Shown here: positions 15,438 to 25,100 of the stretch, piece after piece
Position numbering within the stretch: the first letter of the stretch is position 1
How the letters are laid out: each line of letters begins with the position of its first letter
Assembly (NCBI GenBank): GCA_005884115.1
Contig: VAXW01000004.1
Location: forward strand, 62,001-126,000
Direction of reading: 5' to 3'
DNA length: 64,000 bases
Source of the DNA: Actinomycetota bacterium
GTDB taxonomy: Bacteria; Actinomycetota; Thermoleophilia; Solirubrobacterales; Solirubrobacteraceae
Translations under genes and position numbers: made by a program
The notes under the pieces: model-generated
The model's input: only the letters and a program-made list of their open reading frames with translations
The model's database searches: none
What the model was told of the DNA's origin: nothing

Positions 15438-17435
15438 CTACTGGTCGCGCCGAGGCGCTTTTGCCAGGCCCGCGCCGATGACCGGGAACACATCCCGCCA
15501 CGCGGCGTTGCCCCAGAAGACGTCCATGTGCCCGTATCCGTCGAGGTGCACGTAGTCGGCGTCGAGCCCGAAGCGTTTGAAGAATTCCGCCGTGCGCCTC
15601 TGCCCCGAGGGCAGGAACATGCGGTCGCGGCCGCCGCCGAGAAAAGTGAAGTGCGCCCCGCCGATTCGCGGCTCGCGCGCGACGTAGCTCGGTCGTGCGA
15701 CGGCGCGGTCGGACTCGCCGGGCACCACGTGCCCGTACCGGCAGCTTTCCGCGACCTGAGCGATGAGGCTGAACGGCGTGTAGCCGAGCTCGCGCGAGGT
15801 CCACTCGTGGACCGAGTCCGCCACGTTCTCGTGCCGGAGCAGGACATCCGGTCCCGAGCCGTAGATGTAGTTGGCGATCTGACAAGCCGCGTTGCCGCAT
15901 TCGGGCTCGGCGAAGCGCGAGATGCGCGCCAGCAGCCCGCCGGAGGGAGTGGGCGCGCGGATCCCCCACTGGGGGTCGGCGCCCGTCCCGAAGACCGCGG
16001 CCGCGGGCAGCATCGCGCGCTGCTTCAGCAACGTTTTGAACGGCACCTCGAAGAACAGCGAGATCGTGCTCGAGACGACGTTGGAGATCGGCCACTTGCG
16101 CAGGTAGCCGGCGGCCGCCGCCATCACGAAGCTCACCGAGCCCTGGCAGTGGACCAGCGCTCGCAGGGGCTTGCCCTCACTGCTCTCCGCCGTCAGCTCC
16201 ATGACCTTCTCCACCGCGGCTGGATGGTCGAACTTCGCCGCGCGGTCCAGCGTGTAGGAGTTGTTGGGGACATCGATCGACGCGCGCCAGTTCTCGATCC
16301 ACACGTCGTAACCCTCGTGCAGCAGGTAGTCGACCATCGTCTGCCCCAGGGGCTGCCCGTAAAACATCTCCGCGCGCACGCCCGCGCCGTGAACGAGCAG
16401 CACGGGCCCGCGACTGCCGGGCGAGTCCGGGTAGGGGTCCTCGTCGGCGCGCTGGAGCGCTTTGACGTGGTGCAGGTTCAGCGGGAAGGCCAAGTCCTTG
16501 ACCTCGAACGGAACGACGTCGCACTCGAGTGCGTAGCGGGCGCGTTGAGGTTCACCTTGCTCGACGGCAGGCAGCCATTCGGCTTGCTCGCGCCCCGGGA
16601 CAACCGACGTGCCGGTGGGAGCGCCCGCGCTCCACGGCGCGCGCTGATAGTCCCGCGGGAAGCTCGCGCATCCGTCGGCGATCGCAGGGCCGCCGTAGGC
16701 CTTGATCAGGCCTTCGCCGAAGCAGCGGCCGTAGCGCATGATGTTCGTGAGCCGCGCGCGACGCGATTCGCCCGTTCCCCTGAACGTGAGCAGCTCGCAA
16801 AGGAATCCGCCCGGGCTGATCTCCATCACCGCGGTGAGCACCAGGATGTCGCGGTCGAGCAGCGCGTCGTCGTCCTCGAGCGCCGTCTCGCCGAGGAAGC
16901 GCTCGGCGGCCGCCAGCCCGGCGGGAGCCTCGTCGAGCTCGGACACCCGCTCGGCCTCGTCTTCGCCTGGTCGCGCCTGGCCTGCTCCCGGCCCGGCGTA
17001 CTGATCCCACGGCCGCTTGTAAATGCGGACGAAGAGCGTCGAGGTGTCCGACCAGGAGTCATACCCCGGGTCGTTCTCGACCACCTTGAAACCGCGCAAG
17101 CCGAGCAGATGGTCCGCCGAGTGGCGCAGGTTCAACCTGTAGCGCATGCGCAGGTGCAGGTGATCAGGCGGCTGTGAGCCCGGCACGAGCAGCTCGAACA
17201 CTCCCCACTCGACCGCCAGATCCCCGCCCAGTTCCGGGCAGCTGACGACACCGTCGCTCACCCGCGCTTGCTTTCGCTCGCTGCTAATGAACCGATCGAC
17301 GTCGTCTATCTCGATCGACAGCTGAGCGTCGATGCAGCGGCCCGCGCCCTTGCCCTCGCGCAGCGCCTGGTTGAAGTCGGCCTGCGTCTCCGAGAACCAA
17401 CCTTTGAGCTGCTCGCTCCACGACACCGCTCCCAC
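15438..17435 (-). CDS. Two-domain protein: cholesterol-oxidase-associated domain plus alpha/beta hydrolase
   Basis: A 665-residue protein. The N-terminal half (about 30-330) matches the middle segment seen in long GMC oxidoreductases of mycobacteria and pseudomonads (IEIDDVDRFIS, VSCPELGG, GFKVVENDPGYDSWSDTSTL). The C-terminal half is an alpha/beta hydrolase with VLLVHGAG, the nucleophile elbow LVHCQGS (C430), an acid at D604 and H636 in GYGHMDVFWG. The nucleophile is thus cysteine rather than serine. In other species these parts are fused to the oxidase; here the oxidase is the preceding gene, one base away, so the pair is a split version of that fusion. The start is GTG 17435. Confidence 0.82.
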   Translation of the reverse strand: MGAVSWSEQLKGWFSETQADFNQALREGKGAGRCIDAQLSIEIDDVDRFISSERKQARVSDGVVSCPELGGDLAVEWGVFELLVPGSQPPDHLHLRMRYRLNLRHSADHLLGLRGFKVVENDPGYDSWSDTSTLFVRIYKRPWDQYAGPGAGQARPGEDEAERVSELDEAPAGLAAAERFLGETALEDDDALLDRDILVLTAVMEISPGGFLCELLTFRGTGESRRARLTNIMRYGRCFGEGLIKAYGGPAIADGCASFPRDYQRAPWSAGAPTGTSVVPGREQAEWLPAVEQGEPQRARYALECDVVPFEVKDLAFPLNLHHVKALQRADEDPYPDSPGSRGPVLLVHGAGVRAEMFYGQPLGQTMVDYLLHEGYDVWIENWRASIDVPNNSYTLDRAAKFDHPAAVEKVMELTAESSEGKPLRALVHCQGSVSFVMAAAAGYLRKWPISNVVSSTISLFFEVPFKTLLKQRAMLPAAAVFGTGADPQWGIRAPTPSGGLLARISRFAEPECGNAACQIANYIYGSGPDVLLRHENVADSVHEWTSRELGYTPFSLIAQVAESCRYGHVVPGESDRAVARPSYVAREPRIGGAHFTFLGGGRDRMFLPSGQRRTAEFFKRFGLDADYVHLDGYGHMDVFWGNAAWRDVFPVIGAGLAKAPRRDQ

Positions 17436-17436
17436 G

Positions 17437-19218
17437 TCAGTCCGCTCCCGCGTTGACGGCGGCCTGTGCGTTGAGCCTGCGCGCTGCTGCCGCTCCGATC
17501 AGGTGCGCGACCGCCGCGATCGTGAAGCTCGGGTTGGGTCCGACCGGCCCGGGCATCACGGAGCCGTCGGCGACGAACAGGCCCGGGCAGCCGAACACCT
17601 CGCCCTCGTCGTCGACGACCCCCTCCTCCGCGCTCGCTCCCATCGCGCAGCCGCCCAACGGGTGCGCAGTCGTCCCGCGCGTGCGCTTGCGCAGCAGCCA
17701 AGGCCCGAGCTTGCCTCCGAGCTCCTCTGCCACCATCGCAGCCGTCTCTTCGGCAGCGTCGAAGTACTCCGCGGATCCGGCAGGGTCCCAGTCGAGCGCG
17801 AGCGAGTCGCCGTCGAGCCGCAGAGAGCCTCCCGGCACGTCGCGGCCCATCGTGAGCATCGGCAACATCGCCGAGGAGGAGCTCGTGCTGCCAAAGAGCT
17901 CTGCCAGGAGCCTGCTCGCCCGCCCTTTGGGCCTGCGCGAGGGCAACAGCATGCCCCGCATCGCCCACAGGTCGCGTCCCGCCTCGGCCAGCTGCCAGCC
18001 CCACTCCGACCCCGGCGGGCCGCCTGCGTCCTCCATCCACAGTTCCTGGCCCTCCGTCGTGCGGCGCGCGTATGCGGTTATCACCGGCCCGCGGCTCGGA
18101 GCGAGGTCGCGGATCCTTCCCGTCCTGGCATCCGTGCATCCGCGCGCGAAAGTCAAGAGATCGCCGTTGCTCGAGAACCCGTGACCCAGCCTCTGGCTCA
18201 GCCGTGGCAGCCCGAAGCGGCTTCGCAGCAGCAGGCGCGTCGATCCGAACGTGCCCGCCGAGAGCACCACCACCCTCGCGGTGAGGCTGCGCAGCGAGCC
18301 AGGCGAGGGGTCGAGCAGGCGTCCGTCCTCGGCCCGCTTGTCGTCCGCGGCAGCACGGTCTTCGACGCGCTCGCGCGCCGGCAGGTGCTGGCAGTAGCGG
18401 ATCCGGAAGGCGCCGTCACGCAAGGCGAGGTCAAGAACCTCGCAGCACGTCCGGATCTCTCCTCCCGCGTCCTGGAACTCGCTCAGGAACGTGTAGTCGA
18501 GCGTGTTCTTCGCGCCCTCGTTGCAGCCGAGGTCGCACTCGCCGGCGAGCGTGCAGGTGTGGCGCTCGCGACCGTGAAGGTTGTCGCTCCCAAGCGGCGC
18601 GCCGAGCTCGTTGCCTCGCGCGCCGGCGAAGGTGATCGCCAGCTTGGCGCGCTTGGGCTTCTCGAGCGCAGCTCCGTGCGCGGCCTCGAGGAACTGCTGC
18701 GTCTTCGGGACCGCGGCGCTGCTTGCCCGGCTCGGCTTGAGGTACTCCTCGGGCAGCCGCGCCGGTTTCAGCAGCGCCTTCACCGCCTTGTAGTGGTCGT
18801 CGAGCTGCGCACGGTCGATCGGCCAGTCCTTCACCCCGCCGCTGCCGTCAGGGACCGTGAAAGTGCCCGGCGGCTTCTTCAGCATCACGTTCGCGTAGAT
18901 CAGCGATCCCCCGCCGAGCCCGCTCGCGACGATCGCCTTCGCGCGCTCGAAGGACCACACCTCGAACAGGCCGTAGAGCCAGGCGTCCGGGTCCCAGAAG
19001 TTCGTGCGCATCTCCCGCGGCGTGCGCGCGAAGGAGCCAGGCGGATAGGGCATGCCGCGCTCGAGCACGAGAACGCGCTTGCCGGGGCACTCCTGCATCA
19101 GCCGCCACGCCGCCACCGAGCCCCCAAACCCCGAGCCGATCACGACCGCGTCGAAGGGCTCCTGCTCCGCTTCGAAGGCGCCTCCGTCGGGGGCGTGGTT
19201 GAGCGATTGCGAGTTCAC
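17437..19218 (-). CDS. GMC-family FAD oxidoreductase, cholesterol-oxidase-like
   Basis: A 593-residue flavoprotein. The ADP-binding motif VVIGSGFGGSVAAW (Gly 28, 30, 33) begins the chain, followed by VLERGMPYPPG. GLGGGSLIYANV lies in the FAD-covering region, and HPLGGCAMG with FVADGSVMPGPVGPNPSFT ends it, as in cholesterol oxidases and related GMC enzymes. No signal peptide is seen, so it is probably cytosolic. Such enzymes oxidise a sterol or other hydrophobic alcohol with O2 and release H2O2. The gene starts with GTG 19218 and is followed after 1 bp by the hydrolase gene. It is divergent from an operon ending in a DyP-type peroxidase. Confidence 0.87.
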   Translation of the reverse strand: MNSQSLNHAPDGGAFEAEQEPFDAVVIGSGFGGSVAAWRLMQECPGKRVLVLERGMPYPPGSFARTPREMRTNFWDPDAWLYGLFEVWSFERAKAIVASGLGGGSLIYANVMLKKPPGTFTVPDGSGGVKDWPIDRAQLDDHYKAVKALLKPARLPEEYLKPSRASSAAVPKTQQFLEAAHGAALEKPKRAKLAITFAGARGNELGAPLGSDNLHGRERHTCTLAGECDLGCNEGAKNTLDYTFLSEFQDAGGEIRTCCEVLDLALRDGAFRIRYCQHLPARERVEDRAAADDKRAEDGRLLDPSPGSLRSLTARVVVLSAGTFGSTRLLLRSRFGLPRLSQRLGHGFSSNGDLLTFARGCTDARTGRIRDLAPSRGPVITAYARRTTEGQELWMEDAGGPPGSEWGWQLAEAGRDLWAMRGMLLPSRRPKGRASRLLAELFGSTSSSSAMLPMLTMGRDVPGGSLRLDGDSLALDWDPAGSAEYFDAAEETAAMVAEELGGKLGPWLLRKRTRGTTAHPLGGCAMGASAEEGVVDDEGEVFGCPGLFVADGSVMPGPVGPNPSFTIAAVAHLIGAAAARRLNAQAAVNAGAD

Positions 19219-19292
19219 CCTTGACCAGCCGCGACTGTACCGGACGGCCGCGGCAGGCAGTGCCCGGCGCGCCGGCCGCCGCCGAGGACATC

Positions 19293-19298
19293 TACGAT
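19293..19298 (+). promoter_or_regulatory. Probable -10 box of a leaderless transcript
   Basis: TACGAT lies exactly 6 nt before ATG 19305, and no ribosome site is present. The same arrangement recurs at 32652, 39766 and 56883. Confidence 0.5.
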
Positions 19299-19304
19299 CT
19301 CCCC

Positions 19305-19871
19305 ATGGGGCCGGATCGTTCCCCGCAGAGCTCCCGAATCCACCGCTGGGGCGCGATCAACACCCTCTCCCCGGTGAAGGGCGGGCACCTGCTGAGACTC
19401 AGGCTGGTGCTGTGGTTCGGCGAGCGCGTCGGCGGCTACTCCTCTGCACTCGGCCACCGCCGCCTCGTCAAGATGCGCGTGATCGCGCTCGCACGTTGGA
19501 GCGTCCTGGCGGGGAGCGGATGGCCCCGTTACCTGCTCTTCGAGACCAACTGGAGCGGCGCCGACGCGAGCTACATCCCCGATTTCGCGATGGTGATGCC
19601 GAACCAGTGGAACGCGATCTGGGGCAACACGAAGAACTTCCCGGGCCCGCTCCCGGCCACGAAGCTGCTCGAGCACGTCCAGGACATCGACTGGGGAACC
19701 GACCACTTCTGGAGCGACTACCGCAGCGACGCCTCCACGCAGGACGTGGTCAGAGCGCTCGAGCTGCGCGGCAAGCTTGAACACTTCATCGAGCAGACGC
19801 GCGGCGTCTCGCCCGACCGCTTTACCACATGCTGGCGGAGGTTCGTCACGGACGTGCAGGGGCTGCTGTAG
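19305..19871 (+). CDS. Hypothetical alpha+beta protein, first of a DyP peroxidase operon
   Basis: A 188-residue soluble protein without a recognised family name. Its centre reads RYLLFETNWSGADASYIPDF, which aligns by eye with LLFTTRFDGDERRYLADF in the next gene. This pattern is typical of ferredoxin-like dimeric alpha+beta barrels, the fold also used by DyP peroxidases. ATG 19305 is preferred: it sits 6 nt after a TACGAT -10 box. A longer frame from 19221 runs through promoter sequence. It is separated by 2 bp from the next gene and is likely co-transcribed with the peroxidase. Confidence 0.68.
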   Translation: MGPDRSPQSSRIHRWGAINTLSPVKGGHLLRLRLVLWFGERVGGYSSALGHRRLVKMRVIALARWSVLAGSGWPRYLLFETNWSGADASYIPDFAMVMPNQWNAIWGNTKNFPGPLPATKLLEHVQDIDWGTDHFWSDYRSDASTQDVVRALELRGKLEHFIEQTRGVSPDRFTTCWRRFVTDVQGLL

Positions 19872-19873
19872 AG

Positions 19874-20419
19874 ATGCCGGAACTCGGGCTCCTCACGCCG
19901 ATACGGGACGGTCAGGCCGAGGGCCTGCGCGAGCTCCTGCGCGGCCTGACCGGCCAGGGCGATGGCAAGGACCGTTCGCCGGAGGCACTCGAGAGCCCGT
20001 TCGCCGAGCTGTCCGTCACGCACTTCGCCCGCCTGGTCGTGATCGACATCGGCTCGCCCCACCTGCTGTTCACCACTCGCTTCGACGGCGACGAGCGCCG
20101 TTATCTGGCGGATTTCGCGAAGAGCGCCTCGGCGTGCGAGATCTACAAACGCTGTAAGCGACCGAAGCGCGCGAGGCTCGACCAGCTCGATGAGCAGACG
20201 CTGCGCGCGTACCTCTTGCACTACCACGCCGACCGCGTGCCCGCGAGCTACGTGGTCAGCGCCTTCCCCGCCGATGCCACCGTGGCCCAGATCAACGCGG
20301 CGCTCGAGCTGCGCGCGATGCTCTCGCGCTTTGCCGTGCACGAGCAGGGGGCCCCTGCGGTCGCGCTCGCGCACCGCTTCAGGCAGGAGAGGCTGATTCG
20401 CGAACAGGCGGAAGCATGA
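19874..20419 (+). CDS. Hypothetical alpha+beta-barrel protein, second of the DyP operon
   Basis: A 181-residue soluble protein that begins MPELGLLTPIRDGQ and holds THFARLVVIDIGSPHLLFTT and DGDERRYLADF. These resemble the domain seen in DyP-associated proteins (a HFARxVVID strand followed by a LLFxxxxDG strand). It is a distant relative of the preceding gene. ATG 19874 follows the previous stop by 2 bp, and its own stop overlaps the peroxidase ATG as ATGA, indicating translational coupling across all three genes. A role as a partner or chaperone of the peroxidase is a guess. Confidence 0.68.
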   Translation: MPELGLLTPIRDGQAEGLRELLRGLTGQGDGKDRSPEALESPFAELSVTHFARLVVIDIGSPHLLFTTRFDGDERRYLADFAKSASACEIYKRCKRPKRARLDQLDEQTLRAYLLHYHADRVPASYVVSAFPADATVAQINAALELRAMLSRFAVHEQGAPAVALAHRFRQERLIREQAEA

Positions 20420-21837
20420 GCCACGAGCCGGGCGACACGCAGGGCAACATCGTGCGCGGCTACCGGCACATGCACAACGTCCATTACCTCTTCTGCGAGA
20501 TCCGCCAGGTCAATCGCGTGCGTGCGCTGTTGCGCAAGCTGTCGGCGGCGCGCGGCGATGGCTCCGACGAATGGCACGTGCGCAGCGACGAGCACTGGAA
20601 GCACAAGCAGGCCGTTCATACCGCGCTGAACCTCGCCCTCACCTATCCGGGGCTCGAGAGGCTCGGATGGGGCGACGAGCTCGAGCGGTTCGAGGACTTC
20701 AAGCAGGGCATGTACGGGCGGGCGGCGCAGCTCGGCGACAGCGACGCCGATCGGTGGCCGCCGGATCTGCGCGATGGGGCGCACCTGCTGTTCACGATCT
20801 ACTTCGACGAGCACCCCGACAATCCGCGCAGGGTCGACGACCTGCGCGCGGAGCTCGCGAGCAGCGGCCTGCGCGAGGTCAGCTGCCAGACGGCGCGGGC
20901 GATCCCGAGGAAGGCCGGGGAGTCTGGCATGCGCGAGCACTTCGGCTTCCGCGACGGCTTCTCCCAACCCGTGCTCGAAACCGGCCACCGGCGGGCGCAT
21001 CCGGACCGTGTGAAGGGCGAGGGGGTGCTCGAGCCGCCGTCCTCGCCGCTCGGGCGCGCGAGCTGGCGTGCGCTGCGCCTCGGGGAGGTGCTGCTCGGGC
21101 ACCTCGACGAGGACGGCGTGATCGCGGGCGGCCAGAACCCTGTGCTCAAGAACGGGACCTTCATGGTGTGGCGAAAGCTCGAACAGCACGTCAAGCGCTT
21201 TGAGGAGTTCTTCGAGCGAGCGGCGTCCAGCAAGGAGGAGCAGGAGTGGCTGAAGGCAAAGGTGATCGGCCGCTGGCCCGACGGAACCTCGCTCGTCGAA
21301 TCGCCCTACGAGCGCCCAGGAAGGGCGAGCAAGCGACCGCGCAACGACTTCGACTATGGCGGCGACCCCGACGGCGCCGGCTGCCCGCTCGGCGCGCACG
21401 TGCGCCGTGCCAATCCGCGCACGAGCCTCGGATGGTGGACTGTACGCAGCCGCCGCCACCGGATCATCCGGCGCGGAATGCCCTACCAGGAAGACGTGGA
21501 GGGCGAGCCGGAGCCGCGCCGCGGCCTGATCTTCGTGTGCTTCAACGCCAGCATCTCGCGACAGTTCGAGCTGATCCAGCGACACTGGCTGATGGACGGC
21601 GACGCGTTCGGGCTGGGTGGCGAGCAGGACCTCATGCTCGGCTCCCACGGCGATCCGGCCAAGATGACGATCCAGGGCGACCGCCGCCGCCCGGCGATGC
21701 TGCTGAACCCAGCCGGCGAGCGGTTCGTGACGGTGCTCGGGGGCTACTACCTGTTCGTGCCCGGAATCGCCGCGCTCGGCCTGATCGCGCGCGGCCCCTC
21801 CAGCCGCAGGCGTCGGCTGCTTGCAGGCACGCGCTAG
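20416..21837 (+). CDS. DyP-type haem peroxidase family protein
   Basis: A 473-residue protein of the dye-decolourising peroxidase superfamily. The distal GxxDG motif is GFRDG with catalytic D180 (HFGFRDGFSQP), and the proximal haem histidine is H328 in LGAHVRRANPR. The ISRQFELIQRHW and FVTVLGGYYLFVPG segments fit the C-terminal half. It has no Tat signal, so it is probably cytosolic or encapsulated. DyP enzymes use H2O2 to oxidise bulky substrates. The neighbouring divergent GMC oxidase would be a local H2O2 source. It overlaps the preceding gene by 4 bp. Confidence 0.85.
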   Translation: MSHEPGDTQGNIVRGYRHMHNVHYLFCEIRQVNRVRALLRKLSAARGDGSDEWHVRSDEHWKHKQAVHTALNLALTYPGLERLGWGDELERFEDFKQGMYGRAAQLGDSDADRWPPDLRDGAHLLFTIYFDEHPDNPRRVDDLRAELASSGLREVSCQTARAIPRKAGESGMREHFGFRDGFSQPVLETGHRRAHPDRVKGEGVLEPPSSPLGRASWRALRLGEVLLGHLDEDGVIAGGQNPVLKNGTFMVWRKLEQHVKRFEEFFERAASSKEEQEWLKAKVIGRWPDGTSLVESPYERPGRASKRPRNDFDYGGDPDGAGCPLGAHVRRANPRTSLGWWTVRSRRHRIIRRGMPYQEDVEGEPEPRRGLIFVCFNASISRQFELIQRHWLMDGDAFGLGGEQDLMLGSHGDPAKMTIQGDRRRPAMLLNPAGERFVTVLGGYYLFVPGIAALGLIARGPSSRRRRLLAGTR

Positions 21838-21845
21838 GCATACCT

Positions 21846-22106
21846 GCATCCCTGCAGGCATGGCACCGTCAGGCGCCCTCGCCGGGCCTCCGTCCCTTCA
21901 GGCACGGCCGCGTCAGGCGCCCTCGCCGGCCTCCGTCTCTGCGGGCACAGCGGCGTCAGGCGCCCTCGCCGGCCTCCGTCTCTGCGGGCACAGCGGCGTC
22001 AGGCGCCCTCGCCGGCCTCCGTCTCTGCAGGCACGGCGGCGTCAGGCGCCCTCGCCCGGCCTCCATCCCCTCAGGCATGGCAGCGTCAGGCGCCCTCGCC
22101 GGCCTC
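21846..22106. repeat. 43-bp minisatellite between convergent genes
   Basis: Five complete units begin at 21868, 21912, 21955, 21998 and 22041 (44, 43, 43, 43, 44 bp). There is a partial unit before them, and a sixth start at 22085 that merges into the 3' end of the kinase gene. Each unit opens with GTCAGGCGCCCTCGCCGGCC. On the minus strand this spells the last codons of the kinase gene (E-A-G-E-G-A-stop), so the array is a serial duplication of that gene's end. No CRISPR-like unique spacers are present. Confidence 0.85.
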
Positions 22107-25100
22107 GAGCAGCGTGGCCGCATCCACGACCAGGCCCATGTCGAGCTTCTGCCCCAGCTCGCGCGCCTCGCCGGCCAGGGCGCGCACGCGGTCGCGATCC
22201 TCTGGCCGGCGGCCCTCGGCAGCCAACAGCCGCGCCTCATCGAGGGCCAGCAGCGCCGTGCTGGGGAGCGCTCCAGCCGAAGCCGCCTGCTCGCGCGCCG
22301 CGCCGATGTGCGCGCGAGCCTCATCGTGCATGCCGGCGACCGTCGCGAGGCTGGCGAGCGATCGGTCGACCGGCCACAGCGCGGCGGCGTTCGGCGAGAC
22401 GACCCATCTGCCCGCGAACGGCAACATCCAGGCGCGGATCTCGCGCGCCGTGTCGCGATCCCTCAGCTCGGCGGCGGCCTCTCCGAGCAGCGCCATGGTC
22501 ACGACGTGCAGGTTGTCCCGCGGCACGCCTGCGATCCCCCGGCTCATCAGGCGCTCGAGCTCGGAGCGGGCCTCGGAGGTGCGCCCGCTCTGGGCAAGGG
22601 TGAGGGCGAGCACGCACTGGAAGGCCACCATCCCCTGGTGCGCGGTGGCGAGCATCCTCACCGGCTGCTCGAGCTCCGCCAGACGCCCCTGCTGCAGTCG
22701 GATCGAGAGAAGCTGGGCCATGCTCGCCACCTCGCCTGTCGTTCCGCGAACGCGGCGCCCGAGCTCGACCGTTTCCGCGTTCAGGCGCTCGGCCTCGGCG
22801 AAGCGCCCGACGGTTCCCGCGCGGGTGGCCTGATGCAGCGGCAAGAAGAGCATCGCGCGCGGCTGGCGCAGCTCTCGCGCCATCTGCTCGATGCGCGCGA
22901 TCTCGAGGTCGACCACCGCGAAGCTTCCCAGTTCGGACATCACGCACACGCGCCAGTTGCGGACGAGCAGCTCAAGCTCGGCATCGTGCGCCAGGCGGCT
23001 GAGCTCGATCATCTCATCCGAGAGCGCGTAGTCGCGCGCGCCCGAGTCCGGACCCCAGCGGGTCAGCAGATAGCGCCCGATCACGTAGGCGAGCATCCGC
23101 GTGGACTGGGGCGTCCGTGTCTCCTCGTGCTCGGCGCGCGCCAACGACAGCGCCTCCGCAGCAAGGCGCTCGCGCCGCTCGACCTGGTCAGACCAGTACA
23201 GCGCCGCGGCGAGCTGACCCTTCACGGACGCCAGCAGCCCGCGAGCGGGACTCTCGGCAAGGCGCTCGACCGCCTCTTCGGCGAGGCGCACGAGCGGCTC
23301 GTCGATGCCCAGCGAGAGTCCCCAGATGCCGGATGCGAGCGCGGCGCGGGCGAGCGCCTGCGCGTCGCCGCGGGCGCGTGCGGCATCGGCGGCGCGCTGC
23401 AGGGTCTGGCGCGCGGCGTCGGTGTCGCCCGTGCGCATCTGCGCCTCGCCGAGCGCCTGCAGCATGGACAGCCGCTCGCCGCCGCGCTTGGGGTCCACGA
23501 TCTCGAGCGCCCGCGCATACAGCGCGACGGCCTCGTCGTAGGCGAACGTCTGCAGCGCGCGCTCGGCGGCACGGCGCGCGTACTCCACCGCGCGCTCGCC
23601 GCTGCCCGTCGGCGTCGCCTCCAGATAGTGGAAGGCGACGCTCGCGAGTCCCTCGCCGGCCGCGACGTCGTAGCTCTGCTCCAGCGCTTCGCCCACGGCG
23701 GCGTGAAGCGCACAGCGCCGTCCGCGCGGAAGCGCCTCGTATAAGGTCGCCTGCACGAGCCCGTGGCTGAAGCCGTATGCGTCGCCGAACTCGCCCACGG
23801 GACGCACGAGGCGTAGCTGCCCCGCCTGATCGAGCAGTTCGAGCACCTTGCTCGGGGGCATGCGCGAAGCGCTCGCCACCGTGCCGGCCCGGAAGCTCGT
23901 GCCGATCACAGCGGCGACCTCGAGCGCCTCGCGTCCAGCGGGCGGCAGTGGCGAGACGCGACGCGAGATCGCCTCCTTGATGCCATTCGGCAGGGGCAGC
24001 GTGCCCGAGCCGCTCCACGGATCGCTGAGCCTGTCTTCGCTCTCGAGCAGTCTGAGCAGTTCCGATACGAACAGCGGGTTGCCGCCCGTCACCTCGTACA
24101 GGTGCTTTGCGAGCTCGGGGGCCGGCTCGGCGTGGGTGCGATGCGCGATCAGGTCGCGCACGTCCTTCTCCTGCAGGCCCGTGAGGGGGATGCTCTGCCC
24201 CAGTCGGGTGAGCTCTCCAAGCGCGGTGGCGCTCGCTGGAGCACCGTCGCCGCCCGCCTGCGCGAGCTCGCCCTCGCGGTAGGTCCCGACGACGAGCACG
24301 CCGCTTGCGCGGATCAGCTCCGCGACGAAGCCCAGCGCGAGCCGCGAGGCCTCATCGGCGAGGTGCAGGTCGTCGAGCACGACCACGAGGCCCGTGCCCT
24401 CGGCGGCGCGCTCCATCAGGCGCGCGAGCGCGTCGTACACGTGGAAGCGGCCCTCCGTGCCCGCGTGCGGCGCCGCTGCCGGCTCGCCCGTCAGCTGCGG
24501 GAGCTCGGGCGTGATCAGGGCCAGCCAGCGCGCCGTCGCGCCGAGGCGCGCGAACAGCTCCGCCGCGTCCTGGCGCCTCGCGAGCGTCTGCACGACCTGG
24601 GCCCAGTGCCAGTACGGCGGCGGCACCTCCCCGAACGCTCCGCCTGCGCTCCAAACCGTCGGCACTCCCCGGCGGGCCGCCTCGCCCGCGAGCGCTCGCG
24701 CGAGCTCGGTCTTTCCGATGCCCGCTTCCCCCACCAGCAGGACGAGGCCTCCGTGCCCCAAGAGCGCGTCCTCGAGCGCGCCGACCAGCGCCGCCTCCTG
24801 CTCGAACCGTCCCACGAGCTCGCGCTCTCGTCTCGCGCTGGGGCGCGGGGAAGCGAGCTCTGCCTGGGTTGCGCCGGCCGGGGCTGAGGGCGCCGTGAAG
24901 GAGCCCTCCAGCGCCTGTGCCAGCGCGTCGGCGAGCTCCCCCGCGCTCGCCGGACGCTCGGCCGGCTCCTTCGCGAGCGCCCACGCGATCACAGCGTCCA
25001 CCGCGGCCGGCACCTCGCGGCGACGGGCGCTAACGCGCGGGCACTGCGCCTCAAGATGCGCGTACAGGACGGCGACCTCCGAGTCGCGCGCGTAGGGCGC

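Noticed and set aside
21846-22106. CRISPR array
   Set aside because: Units are head-to-tail with no spacers of distinct sequence and no cas genes; they duplicate the 3' end of a gene.
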